Below are positions 1 through 9,285 of a stretch of DNA of 58,320 bases, in pieces; the stretch's first letter is position 1, and the number at the start of each line of letters is the position of its first letter. The DNA is taken from NCBI GenBank assembly GCA_903893815.1, contig CAITNS010000012.1, positions 1 to 58,320 of the forward strand, given 5' to 3'. The stretch is from an uncultured Bacteroidota bacterium (GTDB lineage Bacteria; Bacteroidota; Bacteroidia; B-17B0; Aurantibacillaceae). The notes beneath the pieces are model-generated. The model saw only the letters and a list, made by a program, of their open reading frames with translations. It made no database searches and was not told the DNA's origin. The translations under genes were made by a program, and so were the position numbers.

Positions 1-73
1 AGTAAGTTAAACGGTAGTCTTTAACACCTGCTTTAAACCCAGCACCTGCTCTAGTTTCAGTTTGTGGAGCCAT
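1..73 (-). CDS. rbcL: RuBisCO large subunit, N-terminal fragment (green-algal plastid type)
   Basis: Read on the minus strand from ATG at 73 to the window edge, the frame gives 24 residues beginning MAPQTETRAGAGFKAGVKDY and ending RLTY. This is the conserved start of form IB RuBisCO large subunit, and the PQTET...GAGFKAGVKDYRLTYY pattern is that of chlorophyte plastids such as Chlamydomonadales; cyanobacterial RbcL starts differently. RuBisCO fixes CO2 in the stroma and has no place in a Bacteroidota sensor-kinase locus. The gene runs off the left end. I infer that plastid DNA was joined to the bacterial contig in assembly; lateral transfer is possible but less likely. The identity of the fragment is secure. 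Confidence 0.9.
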   Translation of the reverse strand, partial: MAPQTETRAGAGFKAGVKDYRLTY

Positions 74-305
74 TCTCAAAAAAAATTATGGTTTACGATC
101 TTGCATTCTGCCCGAAAAAAAATGTATTTAACTGTCTCTAATTTAATTGTGATTAGTTACTTCGGATAATTGTGGTGATTCTCTAAAGCCCGACATTAGC
201 AATGAAATTTCTTGAATGGCACCACATATATAATGTGGTCCAGGGGAGTTTCCTCGTCTTCGATATGCTGGGAGTGCTAGACTTCTACAATACAACCTAC
301 AATAA
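74..305. other. rbcL upstream region and probable chimeric junction
   Basis: No bacterial gene is visible here. The part next to rbcL is AT-rich and reads as its 5' leader. About 215-300 is noticeably richer in G+C than its surroundings and has a perfect 7-bp inverted repeat, ACCACAT-ATATA-ATGTGGT, at 222-240; short dispersed palindromes are common in chlorophyte plastid genomes. The kinase reading frame to the right is closed by a stop at 303-305, yet coding similarity begins at once after it. The join between plastid and bacterial DNA is therefore placed near 300-310, by inference. Confidence 0.55.
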
Positions 306-1655
306 GATGTTCTATACATTATTGATGATAATCAGAGTGTTTCGATTATTGGATTTGGTTTATTCACATGCGATACTTCCGGCAAATTATTAAATTGTAA
401 TGAAACATTCTTTCAGAAATTAGGCTATTCAAATAAAACTGAAATTCTACAAAAACATACGGGTAAAATCTATTTTAAAGATGGTAATGATTCATTTATT
501 AAATATCTTGGTAATACTGATAGTATAACATGCAATAATGTAAAGTTTTTAAATAAAGAAGGGACTGTTATTACACTAACAATTAATTCATTTAAAAATA
601 AAGATAATAAAGAAAACGATTATTTTGTAAATTATTGTGAAGATACAACGTTGTTTAATGAACAATTAAACAATAACGATAAATTATTTGATTCCATTGT
701 AGCTTCAAGTAATAACGGTTTACTTCTTTTCGAATTTAATGAGCAGCAACAAGAATTCGAAATCATATATTCTAATGTTGTTGCTAGAGCCTATTTAAGC
801 GAAAATATAACCAAAAAATACCTTGCCAAAATATTTCATTTCATAGAGCTTGAAAAAATAAATAAAATACAAAAGAATGGACAATTAAGTTTTGATTGGC
901 TATTAAATATTAATAACACTGATATTATTTATTATCTGACTATTAATTTTTCGCTTATTAATAACACTCAAGATGCACCTGTCATTTTGGTTAATATCTT
1001 TGATAATAAAAAACAATACCTAAAATTGAATGAATTAGAAATTCAGTTAAAAGAAAATATATCTCTACTATCTGAAATGAATCATCGTGTAAATAATAAC
1101 CTCAATATTATTGATAGCATTATTGAAATAAATAAAATTAAATTAAACGATGGATATACATTAAACAAACTTTCCGATATACAACTAAAAATAAAAAGTA
1201 TTGCGTTAGTTTATCAGAAATCAAATGATAGTACAAATATAAATTATATAAACGTTAAAAATTATATAACTGAAATAGCCAATTATTTTAAAAAATCCTT
1301 TAATAATGATGGATTTAAAACTATAGAAATTAAAACAAACATACATAGTGAAATTAACTTAAAACCTATTAAGGCTCAGCAGTTAGGATTACTAACAAGC
1401 GAACTCATATTTAACAGTTATAAATATGGGAATAAAAAAACGGATATAATCATAGAAATAAATATATTACTTAATGAAAATACATTAATAATGAACTATA
1501 CTGATTCCGGTGAAGGATTACCAATAAATGTGATGGATTTAAAATCAGGTAGTTTTGGATTTAAATTAATTGAAAATTTAATTAAGCAATTAAACGCAAC
1601 CTATAAACTACCAGTATCTAAAAACTTTGAATTTAATTTAGAATTTAAAAAATAA
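306..1655 (+). CDS. PAS - HWE/HisKA_2 sensor histidine kinase, 5' truncated
   Basis: The frame is open from 306, after a stop at 303, and no plausible start precedes a TTG at 651. The sequence before 651 is clearly coding (GFGLFTCDTSGKLLNCNETF, a PAS-domain start), so the gene has lost its 5' end at the chimeric junction. A second PAS-like segment follows, then a HisKA_2 dimerisation domain with the H-box EMNHRVNNNL (His codon 1083-1085), an N-box (LTSELIFNSYKYG), a G1 box (DSGEGLP) and a G2 box (GSFGFKL). Kinases of this type autophosphorylate on His and pass phosphate to a receiver. The REC-SpoIIE gene starts 7 bp downstream and is the likely partner. Confidence 0.85.
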   Translation, partial: DVLYIIDDNQSVSIIGFGLFTCDTSGKLLNCNETFFQKLGYSNKTEILQKHTGKIYFKDGNDSFIKYLGNTDSITCNNVKFLNKEGTVITLTINSFKNKDNKENDYFVNYCEDTTLFNEQLNNNDKLFDSIVASSNNGLLLFEFNEQQQEFEIIYSNVVARAYLSENITKKYLAKIFHFIELEKINKIQKNGQLSFDWLLNINNTDIIYYLTINFSLINNTQDAPVILVNIFDNKKQYLKLNELEIQLKENISLLSEMNHRVNNNLNIIDSIIEINKIKLNDGYTLNKLSDIQLKIKSIALVYQKSNDSTNINYINVKNYITEIANYFKKSFNNDGFKTIEIKTNIHSEINLKPIKAQQLGLLTSELIFNSYKYGNKKTDIIIEINILLNENTLIMNYTDSGEGLPINVMDLKSGSFGFKLIENLIKQLNATYKLPVSKNFEFNLEFKK

Positions 1656-1662
1656 GAATAGA

Positions 1663-2817
1663 ATGAGAAAAAAAATTGTTATTGTTGAAGATGATTACAT
1701 TATACAAGAATTACATAAATTATATGTATCTAATTTAGGACACGATGTTGTAGCTTGTTTTGAAAATGGTTGGGATGCTATTGAATATTTTAAAGATAAT
1801 TATGCAGACTTAATATTAATGGATATTAGATTGGAAGATTCTTTAGATGGTATTGAAACCATGAGAAAAATTCAAGAAATAAGATCTATACCTGTAGTAT
1901 ACATTACCGGTAATACCGAAGATGCCAATTATAAACGAGCCATTAATACTAATATGAAAGGCTTTTTATCAAAACCGGTTTTGCCAGATGAACTTGAAAA
2001 CATTATTGATTCGTTAAACGATTTAACGGACTCAATTATTTATGCTGAAAGAATTCAACAAGCCATTTTTCCGCAACGAAAAGAAATAAATAATGTATTT
2101 AAAAACAGTGTTTATATTAACAGGCCAAAAAATATACTGAGTGGAGATTTTTGTATTTTAACGACAAGAAGAAAAAATGCAGATATTATTGGAGGAATTG
2201 GAGATTGCACAGGACACGGCATACCAGCAGCACTGCTGTCGGTTTTAAGCCATGAAATATTAACCAATAATATTAAAAAACACAAAGAATTAAAAAATAT
2301 AATTGAAAAATTAAATGTAAGTATCATTAGAAATTTTACTAATAAAAATAAAGAAAATACAATATTTGATAGTTTGGATATTATTTTATTTAAAGTAAAA
2401 CCTAACGAATCTTTAATTGAAATTGCTGGTATAAAAAGACCTTTTATACATTATGATTCCACTGCTAAAAAACATGTTTATTATAGTTTAAAAGGACAAA
2501 GCATAGGCTCTACATTGTTGTTAGCCGATGAAATACCTTTTGAATCTATAAAATATGCAAAGGATGATTATTTTTATTTTTTCTCTGATGGCATTACAGA
2601 TCAATTTGGTGGTCCGGATTCAAAAAAATTAATGAAAAAAAGATTGATGGAATTTTTAGACAATTCAATCTCATTGAGTTCGTTAGAGAGAGAAATTGAG
2701 TTAGATTTATTTTTAAGAAAATGGCAAAATAATACAGAACAAACAGATGATATGATATTTATTGGAATATCACCAAACAAGCTTAATCCCAAATATCACA
2801 TACAAAATTCTATCTAA
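1663..2817 (+). CDS. Response regulator with PP2C/SpoIIE-type phosphatase output
   Basis: 384 residues. Residues 1-120 are a receiver domain: acidic pocket E9-D10-D11, phospho-acceptor D54 in LILMDIRLED, and the conserved Lys in FLSKPV. After a short linker (SIIYAERIQQAIFP, the usual start of this family) comes a SpoIIE/RsbU-like PPM phosphatase with metal-binding motifs SGDFC, GDCTGHGIPAA and FSDGITDQ. Such proteins dephosphorylate a Ser/Thr-phosphorylated anti-sigma antagonist or a similar partner when the receiver is phosphorylated; the partner is not encoded in view. It begins 7 bp after the HWE kinase and precedes the H-NOX gene by 56 bp, so kinase, receiver-phosphatase and NO sensor probably share one transcript. 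Confidence 0.9.
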   Translation: MRKKIVIVEDDYIIQELHKLYVSNLGHDVVACFENGWDAIEYFKDNYADLILMDIRLEDSLDGIETMRKIQEIRSIPVVYITGNTEDANYKRAINTNMKGFLSKPVLPDELENIIDSLNDLTDSIIYAERIQQAIFPQRKEINNVFKNSVYINRPKNILSGDFCILTTRRKNADIIGGIGDCTGHGIPAALLSVLSHEILTNNIKKHKELKNIIEKLNVSIIRNFTNKNKENTIFDSLDIILFKVKPNESLIEIAGIKRPFIHYDSTAKKHVYYSLKGQSIGSTLLLADEIPFESIKYAKDDYFYFFSDGITDQFGGPDSKKLMKKRLMEFLDNSISLSSLEREIELDLFLRKWQNNTEQTDDMIFIGISPNKLNPKYHIQNSI

Positions 2818-2873
2818 AAATGCATTAACTGTAAAATTGAACAGTTTCACTTAAAAAAATTAAAATAATACCT

Positions 2874-3425
2874 ATGTACGGATTAGTAAACAAAGCCATT
2901 CAAGATTTAGTATGCGATAAATTTGGCGATGACAAATGGGCAGAAATAAAAAAATTATCCAACTTTGAAGATGATTTTTTTATTGGACTCCAAGCCTACC
3001 CTGATGCCTTAACTTATTCTTTAGTTCATAATGCTTCAAAAGTATTAGGTGCAGATGCATCGGTAGTAATGGAAACCTTTGGAGAGCATTGGATTTTATA
3101 TACTGCTAAAGAAGGTTACGGCGAAATGCTAGATTTAGCTGGTGATAATTTATCTGAATTTTTAAATAATTTAGATATGTTACATAATAGAGTAAGTAAC
3201 ATTATGCCCGAATTAGTTGCTCCGCAGTTTAGCACCAGAAATGAAACAGAACAATCGATTGAGTTAGAATACAGATCAAAACGAGAAGGAATGGTGCCAA
3301 TGGTTGTTGGCTTATTAAGAGGACTTGGAAAAAGATTTAATAAAGAAAATGTGGTTATTACTCATATTCAGGTAAAAAACGAAATTAATGATTGCCATGC
3401 TTTTAAAATTGAATGGAGTAATTAA
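2874..3425 (+). CDS. H-NOX haem nitric-oxide/oxygen binding sensor
   Basis: 183 residues, the usual size of a stand-alone bacterial H-NOX (HNOB) protein. The proximal haem ligand is His104 (LDMLHNRV), and the diagnostic YxSxR haem-propionate motif is Y133-R-S135-K-R137. The start MYGLVNKAIQDLV is typical. In this family ferrous haem binds NO and the changed conformation inhibits or activates a neighbouring kinase. The gene stop lies 3 bp before a histidine kinase gene, the standard H-NOX/HahK arrangement, so that kinase is the expected target. A small inverted repeat (AACTGT...ACAGTT, 2827-2846) lies in the 56-bp gap upstream. The protein has no transmembrane segment and should be cytoplasmic. 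Confidence 0.95.
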   Translation: MYGLVNKAIQDLVCDKFGDDKWAEIKKLSNFEDDFFIGLQAYPDALTYSLVHNASKVLGADASVVMETFGEHWILYTAKEGYGEMLDLAGDNLSEFLNNLDMLHNRVSNIMPELVAPQFSTRNETEQSIELEYRSKREGMVPMVVGLLRGLGKRFNKENVVITHIQVKNEINDCHAFKIEWSN

Positions 3426-3428
3426 TTA

Positions 3429-6344
3429 ATGCAAAAGCCTGAAATACCTTATAACGAAAAACAACGCTTGCAAGCTGTTAAAAGCTATCAAATACTTGAT
3501 ACATTAGATGATCATGAATTTGATGATATTACTTTGGTTGCATCCGAAATTTGCCAAACTCCTATTTCGGTTATAAGTATTATTGATGAAAACCGACAAT
3601 GGTTTAAAGCAAAAGTGGGTTTAGATGCTAAAGAAACAAGCCGAGATGTTGCTTTTTGTGCTCATGCTATTAATAAAGCAGAAGAGATTTTAATAATACC
3701 AGATGCCCGATTGGATGAACGTTTTCATGATAATCCATTAGTAACCGGTAACCCAAATATTGTATTTTATGCTGGCGTGCCATTAATTGATGAAGATGGC
3801 TTTGCATTAGGAACACTTTGTGCTATTGATACAAAACCCAAAACACTTACTGAACAACAATTAAGAGCTTTAAAAATACTTGCAAAACAAGTCATGGATT
3901 TAATGACCTTAAAAAAGAAAAACAATGCCTTAATTAATTCTGAAAGACATTTAATTGAATCCATTAATTTTAATTGTCCTTATTTTTTATTAATAAACGG
4001 TGAAAATGAAATAGTAGAATTAGGCGAAAATTATGTCAAATCAATAAAAGGAATACAAAAAAATAGTCGTTTTTCTGATTATTTCATTTGGGAATCTCAG
4101 TTTAACCCTAGCGATTTTCTATCAGATCAACAAAAATATAATAAACTATTGTTTTTCAATTCAATTGATGGGAAACAAAAGTTTAAATGCTCTGTAAAAA
4201 AACAAAATAGCCACTCCTATTTTATATTTGCTAACGCGGTTATAAATAGTAACTATTTAATTTCAAATTATAATTTAAAAATTACTGATTTTCCTAAACA
4301 AGATTTTATTGCTGAATTTTTATTTTTGCTGCAGGCTGCAACTTCCGGATTAGAAGATTTTAAAAGATTAAACACTATATTATCTGAAAAAAATAAAGAG
4401 CTCGAAATTTCAAAAAAAGCTTTAATTAATTCTAATTCTGTATTGGAACATCAGGTTAACGAACGAACGAAAAAAATAAAAAATTTAGCGCTATTTCCTG
4501 AGCAAAATCCAAACCCTGTTTTAGAGTTAGACTACGAAAAAAAAGAAATAAGCTATCTTAATCCCGTTGCCAAACAAAAAACGGAGACATATAAGATTTC
4601 AACCTTTGATGAAATCATCAAAAGCTTTAATTTATCTTACGATGTAATTACAAAAAAAGAAAACACAAAATATGAGTTTCAATTTAAAGATGAAATTTAT
4701 GAAGTAAGTGTGTATTTTTTAGAAAATATACCAACACTAAGGTTATACTTACATAACATTACTGAAATTAGGTTAAAAGAAAAACTTGAAAAAACAAAAC
4801 AAGATATATTTATTCAGCAACAAAAAGTATTGCTTGATTTAAGAAGTATCCCACAAGAATTAACATTTGCACAAAAACTAGAAGTTATTTACCGTAAAAC
4901 TAGCTCTATTTTAAAATGTGATCGCTGTTCAGTTTGGCTTTATAATGACGATAATAGTGCAATTAATGCCAAGCATATATATGTGCGTCAAACAGATACA
5001 TTAATAGATGGCATGAGTTTACATTCAAAAGACTTTCCGAACTATTTTAATGCACTAGCTAAAGATGAAGTTATATCTGCTACTGATGCAGAAACTCATA
5101 GTGCCACTAATGAATTTGCTGTACCCTACTTAAAGCCATTAAATATTGTTTCGATGTTGGATATTCCAATTATTAAGTCAAATAAATCAATTGGAGTAAT
5201 TTGTAATGAATATATTGAAAATAAACATGAATTTACAGAAAATGATATTGCCTTTGCTCAATCAATAGCTGATGTTATTAGTTTAGCATACGAAACAGAA
5301 CAGCTACAATTATCAAAATTAGAACTAAAAGAAAAAAACAAGAGTTTGCAACATGCCTTTAATGAACTAGTAAATTTACAAACAGATTTAATTAATCAGG
5401 AAAAATTAGCAACATTAGGTTTATTAATTGCCGGCATTGCTCACGAAGTAAATACACCATTGGGAGCCATTAAGGCTTCAAATGATAATATAAAATATAC
5501 AATTACTAACGACTTTATTAAAGCCTTAAAAGTTATAGATCCAGAAGACATAAAAAAATCAATTGATTTATTTATGCTTTATAAAAAACCGCTTAAAATA
5601 TTTAGTACAAGAGAAGAGCGCGAAATAATAAAATCCCTAGATATTGAATTAAATAATGGAAAATATAATCTATCTAACACGTTATTTTTTGCGAGAAATA
5701 TTTATACTTTAGGCCATTATTTTATTGACCCTGCGCTTAACGAATATATTAATCACCCAAATAGCAGTCTTTTATTTTCGTTTGCATCTAATTTAATAAA
5801 AGTACTACAATCCATTGAAACCATAAATATTGCTGTAGAAAAAGCCAATAAAGTGGTAAAAGCACTTAATAATTTTTCGCACGGCAACATGGATAACGAG
5901 ATTACAGACTTTAATCTTAGAGAAAACATTGAATCAATAGTTACCATTTTATGGAACAAAATAAAATATGGTTCAAGTGTTGTTATTGAAATTGATGAAT
6001 CTATTACAATAATGGGGAATCAAGAGGAATTATCACAAGTTTGGACTAATATTATAAATAATGCCTTGCAAGCAAGTGGTAATAAGTGTATTATTAAAAT
6101 ATCATATTTATACAGTAGCAATGGACACGAAATTATATTTTCGAATAACGGACCGGAAATACCACAAGACGTTATTCCGAGAATATTTGATGCATTTTAT
6201 TCCACTAAAAAACGAGGAGAAGGAACAGGACTTGGACTTAACATTGTTAAAAAAATAATAGACAAGCACAAAGGGCATATTATTTGTAATAGTAATGTAA
6301 ACGAAACCAAATTTATTATTACTTTGCCTACTTATAAAATATGA
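3429..6344 (+). CDS. H-NOX-associated GAF sensor histidine kinase
   Basis: 971 residues. An N-terminal GAF domain (about 1-165, RLQAVKSYQILDT start) is followed by a degenerate PAS-like stretch, a coiled coil (about 310-355), a second sensory segment, a second GAF domain (about 460-620), a short coiled coil, a HisKA domain with His672 (GIAHEVNTPLGA) and a HATPase with N-box TNIINNALQAS, G1 NNGPEIP and G2 GTGLGLNIV. No membrane segments are seen, so sensing is cytoplasmic. It lies 3 bp after the H-NOX gene and overlaps the next receiver gene by 4 bp (ATGA), implying translational coupling. The likely role is to read the NO state of H-NOX and phosphorylate the two REC proteins downstream. Around 200 residues separate the H-box from the N-box, which is unusually long. 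Confidence 0.9.
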   Translation: MQKPEIPYNEKQRLQAVKSYQILDTLDDHEFDDITLVASEICQTPISVISIIDENRQWFKAKVGLDAKETSRDVAFCAHAINKAEEILIIPDARLDERFHDNPLVTGNPNIVFYAGVPLIDEDGFALGTLCAIDTKPKTLTEQQLRALKILAKQVMDLMTLKKKNNALINSERHLIESINFNCPYFLLINGENEIVELGENYVKSIKGIQKNSRFSDYFIWESQFNPSDFLSDQQKYNKLLFFNSIDGKQKFKCSVKKQNSHSYFIFANAVINSNYLISNYNLKITDFPKQDFIAEFLFLLQAATSGLEDFKRLNTILSEKNKELEISKKALINSNSVLEHQVNERTKKIKNLALFPEQNPNPVLELDYEKKEISYLNPVAKQKTETYKISTFDEIIKSFNLSYDVITKKENTKYEFQFKDEIYEVSVYFLENIPTLRLYLHNITEIRLKEKLEKTKQDIFIQQQKVLLDLRSIPQELTFAQKLEVIYRKTSSILKCDRCSVWLYNDDNSAINAKHIYVRQTDTLIDGMSLHSKDFPNYFNALAKDEVISATDAETHSATNEFAVPYLKPLNIVSMLDIPIIKSNKSIGVICNEYIENKHEFTENDIAFAQSIADVISLAYETEQLQLSKLELKEKNKSLQHAFNELVNLQTDLINQEKLATLGLLIAGIAHEVNTPLGAIKASNDNIKYTITNDFIKALKVIDPEDIKKSIDLFMLYKKPLKIFSTREEREIIKSLDIELNNGKYNLSNTLFFARNIYTLGHYFIDPALNEYINHPNSSLLFSFASNLIKVLQSIETINIAVEKANKVVKALNNFSHGNMDNEITDFNLRENIESIVTILWNKIKYGSSVVIEIDESITIMGNQEELSQVWTNIINNALQASGNKCIIKISYLYSSNGHEIIFSNNGPEIPQDVIPRIFDAFYSTKKRGEGTGLGLNIVKKIIDKHKGHIICNSNVNETKFIITLPTYKI

Positions 6345-6739
6345 AGAATATAGCGATACTAGCAGTTGATGATGAGAGAATTATTTTAGATTCTATCAGA
6401 ATGCAACTTGAAAAAAACTTTAACACAAAATATATACTAGAGTTTGCTGAAAGTGCAGATGAGGCTTTAGAAGTTGTGGAATCGCTAACAGAGTCTGGTA
6501 TTGATATACTTTTAGTTATTTCGGACTACCTAATGGCAGGTATGAAAGGTGATGAATTTGCAACCATATTAAAAAGTACTTATCCTACTGTTAACATTGT
6601 GATGCTTACCGGTCAAATCACCGCAGAGGCATCATCTTCATTAATAGAAAAGAACATTATTTTGAAACTCATTGAAAAACCATGGAAAGAAGGAGATTTG
6701 ATTAACTTAGTTAAAACTCTTTCTGTGTATGAAAACTAA
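6341..6739 (+). CDS. Stand-alone receiver protein (REC) 1 of H-NOX operon
   Basis: 132 residues, a single receiver domain with acidic pair D10-D11, phospho-acceptor D62 (ISDYLMAGMKGD), switch Thr in MLTGQ and Lys in LIEKPW. There is no output domain. The SDYLMAGMKGDEF pattern resembles receivers that precede HD-GYP or kinase domains. The ATG overlaps the stop of the H-NOX-linked kinase (ATGA, 6341-6344), so the two are made in step. It could act as a phosphate sink, as a CheY-like effector, or as a shuttle to an HPt protein such as that at 23849. Confidence 0.9.
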   Translation: MKNIAILAVDDERIILDSIRMQLEKNFNTKYILEFAESADEALEVVESLTESGIDILLVISDYLMAGMKGDEFATILKSTYPTVNIVMLTGQITAEASSSLIEKNIILKLIEKPWKEGDLINLVKTLSVYEN

Positions 6740-7124
6740 TAAAGTTATTTTAGTAATAGATGATGAAATTATAATTCTAGAATCTATAAAAATACAATTG
6801 AGGCGTTTTTTAAACGAAGATGACCATATTATTGAACTCGCCACTTCAGGTGAAGAAGCGTTTGAGATTATAAACGATTATCATACTAATAATTTAAATA
6901 TAAATTTAATTATTACAGATTATCATTTAGATGATATGAATGGTATTAATATAATTGATTATTTACACGAGAAATTCCCTAAATCTAAAAAATATTTGTT
7001 AACCGGTGAATCTGAAAACAAATTAGAATATGGAATTAAAAATTCAGCAATAAACGGCTTTCTGCCTAAACCTTGGGAATTTGAAGATCTTAAAAATTAT
7101 GTTTTAAGTTCTCTTCAAGATTAA
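6729..7124 (+). CDS. Stand-alone receiver protein (REC) 2 of H-NOX operon
   Basis: 131 residues, a lone receiver with D11-D12, phospho-acceptor D64 (LIITDYHLDDMNG), Thr in LLTGES and Lys in FLPKPW. It overlaps the first REC gene by 11 bp and is related to it (shared KPW ending), which suggests tandem duplication followed by divergence. It is the last gene of the H-NOX run; a 93-bp gap follows with no clear terminator. No output domain is present, so its target must be a partner protein. Confidence 0.88.
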   Translation: MKTNKVILVIDDEIIILESIKIQLRRFLNEDDHIIELATSGEEAFEIINDYHTNNLNINLIITDYHLDDMNGINIIDYLHEKFPKSKKYLLTGESENKLEYGIKNSAINGFLPKPWEFEDLKNYVLSSLQD

Positions 7125-7217
7125 AATATAGAAAATAGGTATTATTTTATACCAAAAATATATACATTTAACAAACAGTAATTCAACCATTTGTAATTAC
7201 GAGCTTCTATAAAAAAC

Positions 7218-9272
7218 ATGCTTAATAAATACTGGATTAGTATAATTTTATTATTGCATTTATTTTTTTTTCAAAATTTATTTGGACAAAAAAATTATGA
7301 GGATTTTGCTCAAAAGTATAAAGGAATGGGCGCTCTATCAGAAATGATCATGTCGCATAAATGCATTATCAGAAAAAATTTCAATTTATTTTACGAAACA
7401 ACTATCAAAAAATCAGAAGAAGATAGAACTCTTATTTGGTACAAATTTGTTTTTCATCAACCCTGTTTTATTAGTTTTACAATTATACCAAATAACGAAA
7501 ACGACCGTTATGATTTGGAAGTTTATAAAATAAAAAATAATATTAAATTATGTAATACAACTGTTGATAGCATTTTTACAAAAGTGGATAGCATAAGTAA
7601 GAAAGTTAATTATACTGACGATTATCAATCTACATCATTTAGAGGAAGTTTATTTACAAGTAAACAAATTGAGGTTACATACAACGAAGCTATTTATATT
7701 TTAGTAAATAACTTAAGTGGTCCCGATTTAGGTCATGTTATTGATTTACAAACCTGCGATTACTCTTACGTTTTAAAAGTTAATAAAGAAATCATTAAAA
7801 CGGATACGGAGGATGAACTGGAGTATTTAAGAAAAGAATTTAGTGCCCCGTTAGATCGACTTAAATCGATAGCAGATAAACTTTGTGCCAATAGCAATGA
7901 TAAAAAAATGGGCTATTCGAACTTTTTGGGTGATGCCATGGCTACAAAAAATTTAAATTCAGCTCAAGTAGATTCGGCAAGTGTTGTTCAAGCTAAAGCC
8001 GTAAAAAAATTAGATTCGTTAGCAGGAAAACCAACTCCTGATATGCTTGTTAAAAAAACCATCGTATTAACGGATCAAAAAACAAATACTAAACCCACTA
8101 TTACAAAACCTGATAGCACTATTACTAATTTAAAATCAACAACAGTTACAGATAGTATTGTAACTAAAAAAAATATTAAAGAACTAATTGAAACTAAAGA
8201 AATTATAAAAGATAGTGTATCAAACCAAACTAATGTAAAAGAAATAAATGAAAGCAAAACATCTTTTGTAGATAGCGTTAAAACAAAATTTGTTACAAAA
8301 AAGGACACTATTATAGAAACAAATTCAATTACTGAAAAACGAAAAAAAACTGTTGTAAAAACCTCGTATAATTATGGGAAAGATTATCCTCCTATTTTTT
8401 CAAAATCAGATTCGGTTGCTACAATAGTTGATACAAACCTGATAAAATCAAAATCAACTAAATTTATGTTTCAATTAAAAGATTCTATTTTTGATGTAAT
8501 TACTGAACTTAAATTAAATAATGAAAACAATAAAACTAGTTCCTTAAAGAAAATAAAATTACCAAAAAAACCAGTAGATGTATATTTTACTGTTATTGAC
8601 GCTACTACAAAAAAAATAATTCCTAATCCAAAATTAAGATTTTATAAAAAAAATAATTCAAAAAATGATTTTTTAATTTATCATGATTCTATTTGCTCCT
8701 ACTCCTCTGAATTTTTAAACTCAAACAAATGGATTTTAAAATGTGATCTATTTGGTTACTTACCTTTTGAAGAATGCTTTAATTATAATAATTGCATACA
8801 TGTTGATGACCAATTATATTATTTGATTTTAATATCCCCACTAAAAAAAGGCGACAAATTAGCTTTACCCAACGTGTTTTTTTTTCCTAATTCAACAGTA
8901 TTAAAACAAAAATCATATACAGAATTAGATAAATTAGTTGAGTACTTAAATAGCAATCCTGCTAAAATAAGCATTAATGGGCATACACAAGGTAATCACC
9001 GAATAGATAACGTAGGAAAAACAGTTGAGGAGCAATATAGATTTAAAGGTTCTGCATCAAAATTATCTAAAAAAAGGGCCGAAATAGTTTATAACTACCT
9101 TATTCAAAAAGGAATTCCAAAAGAACGCTTAACTATAAAAGGATATGCCGGAAGAAAACCAATTATTAAACATCCTAAAAATAAAAAAGAAAGAGAATTA
9201 AATATGAGAGTTGAAGTTAAAATAATTGATATAAATAAAAAATATGCTGCTGAAAAGGCATTATCAAAATAA
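7218..9272 (+). CDS. Secreted OmpA-family peptidoglycan-binding protein
   Basis: 684 residues with an N-terminal signal peptide (hydrophobic ILLLHLFFFQNLFG, cleavage near residue 24). Residues 1-200 are a putative ligand-binding sandwich, 240-420 are low-complexity and rich in Ser/Thr/Lys (a spacer), and about 445-540 may be a carboxypeptidase-like beta domain. The C-terminal OmpA-like domain (about 545-675) has the expected pattern: a beta strand starting at NVFFFPNSTVLK, INGHTQG, KKRAEIVYNYLIQKGI and LTIKGYAGRKP. That domain binds diaminopimelate in peptidoglycan and anchors the protein in the periplasm. It is convergent with the next gene (13-bp gap). The related PorE-like proteins serve gliding or T9SS, but nothing here proves that role. 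Confidence 0.8.
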   Translation: MLNKYWISIILLLHLFFFQNLFGQKNYEDFAQKYKGMGALSEMIMSHKCIIRKNFNLFYETTIKKSEEDRTLIWYKFVFHQPCFISFTIIPNNENDRYDLEVYKIKNNIKLCNTTVDSIFTKVDSISKKVNYTDDYQSTSFRGSLFTSKQIEVTYNEAIYILVNNLSGPDLGHVIDLQTCDYSYVLKVNKEIIKTDTEDELEYLRKEFSAPLDRLKSIADKLCANSNDKKMGYSNFLGDAMATKNLNSAQVDSASVVQAKAVKKLDSLAGKPTPDMLVKKTIVLTDQKTNTKPTITKPDSTITNLKSTTVTDSIVTKKNIKELIETKEIIKDSVSNQTNVKEINESKTSFVDSVKTKFVTKKDTIIETNSITEKRKKTVVKTSYNYGKDYPPIFSKSDSVATIVDTNLIKSKSTKFMFQLKDSIFDVITELKLNNENNKTSSLKKIKLPKKPVDVYFTVIDATTKKIIPNPKLRFYKKNNSKNDFLIYHDSICSYSSEFLNSNKWILKCDLFGYLPFEECFNYNNCIHVDDQLYYLILISPLKKGDKLALPNVFFFPNSTVLKQKSYTELDKLVEYLNSNPAKISINGHTQGNHRIDNVGKTVEEQYRFKGSASKLSKKRAEIVYNYLIQKGIPKERLTIKGYAGRKPIIKHPKNKKERELNMRVEVKIIDINKKYAAEKALSK

Positions 9273-9285
9273 ATAACGCTTTACC

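Noticed and set aside
202-393. 63-codon plus-strand ORF near the left end
   Set aside because: It runs across the plastid/bacterial junction and overlaps, in another frame, the clear PAS coding sequence that begins at 306.
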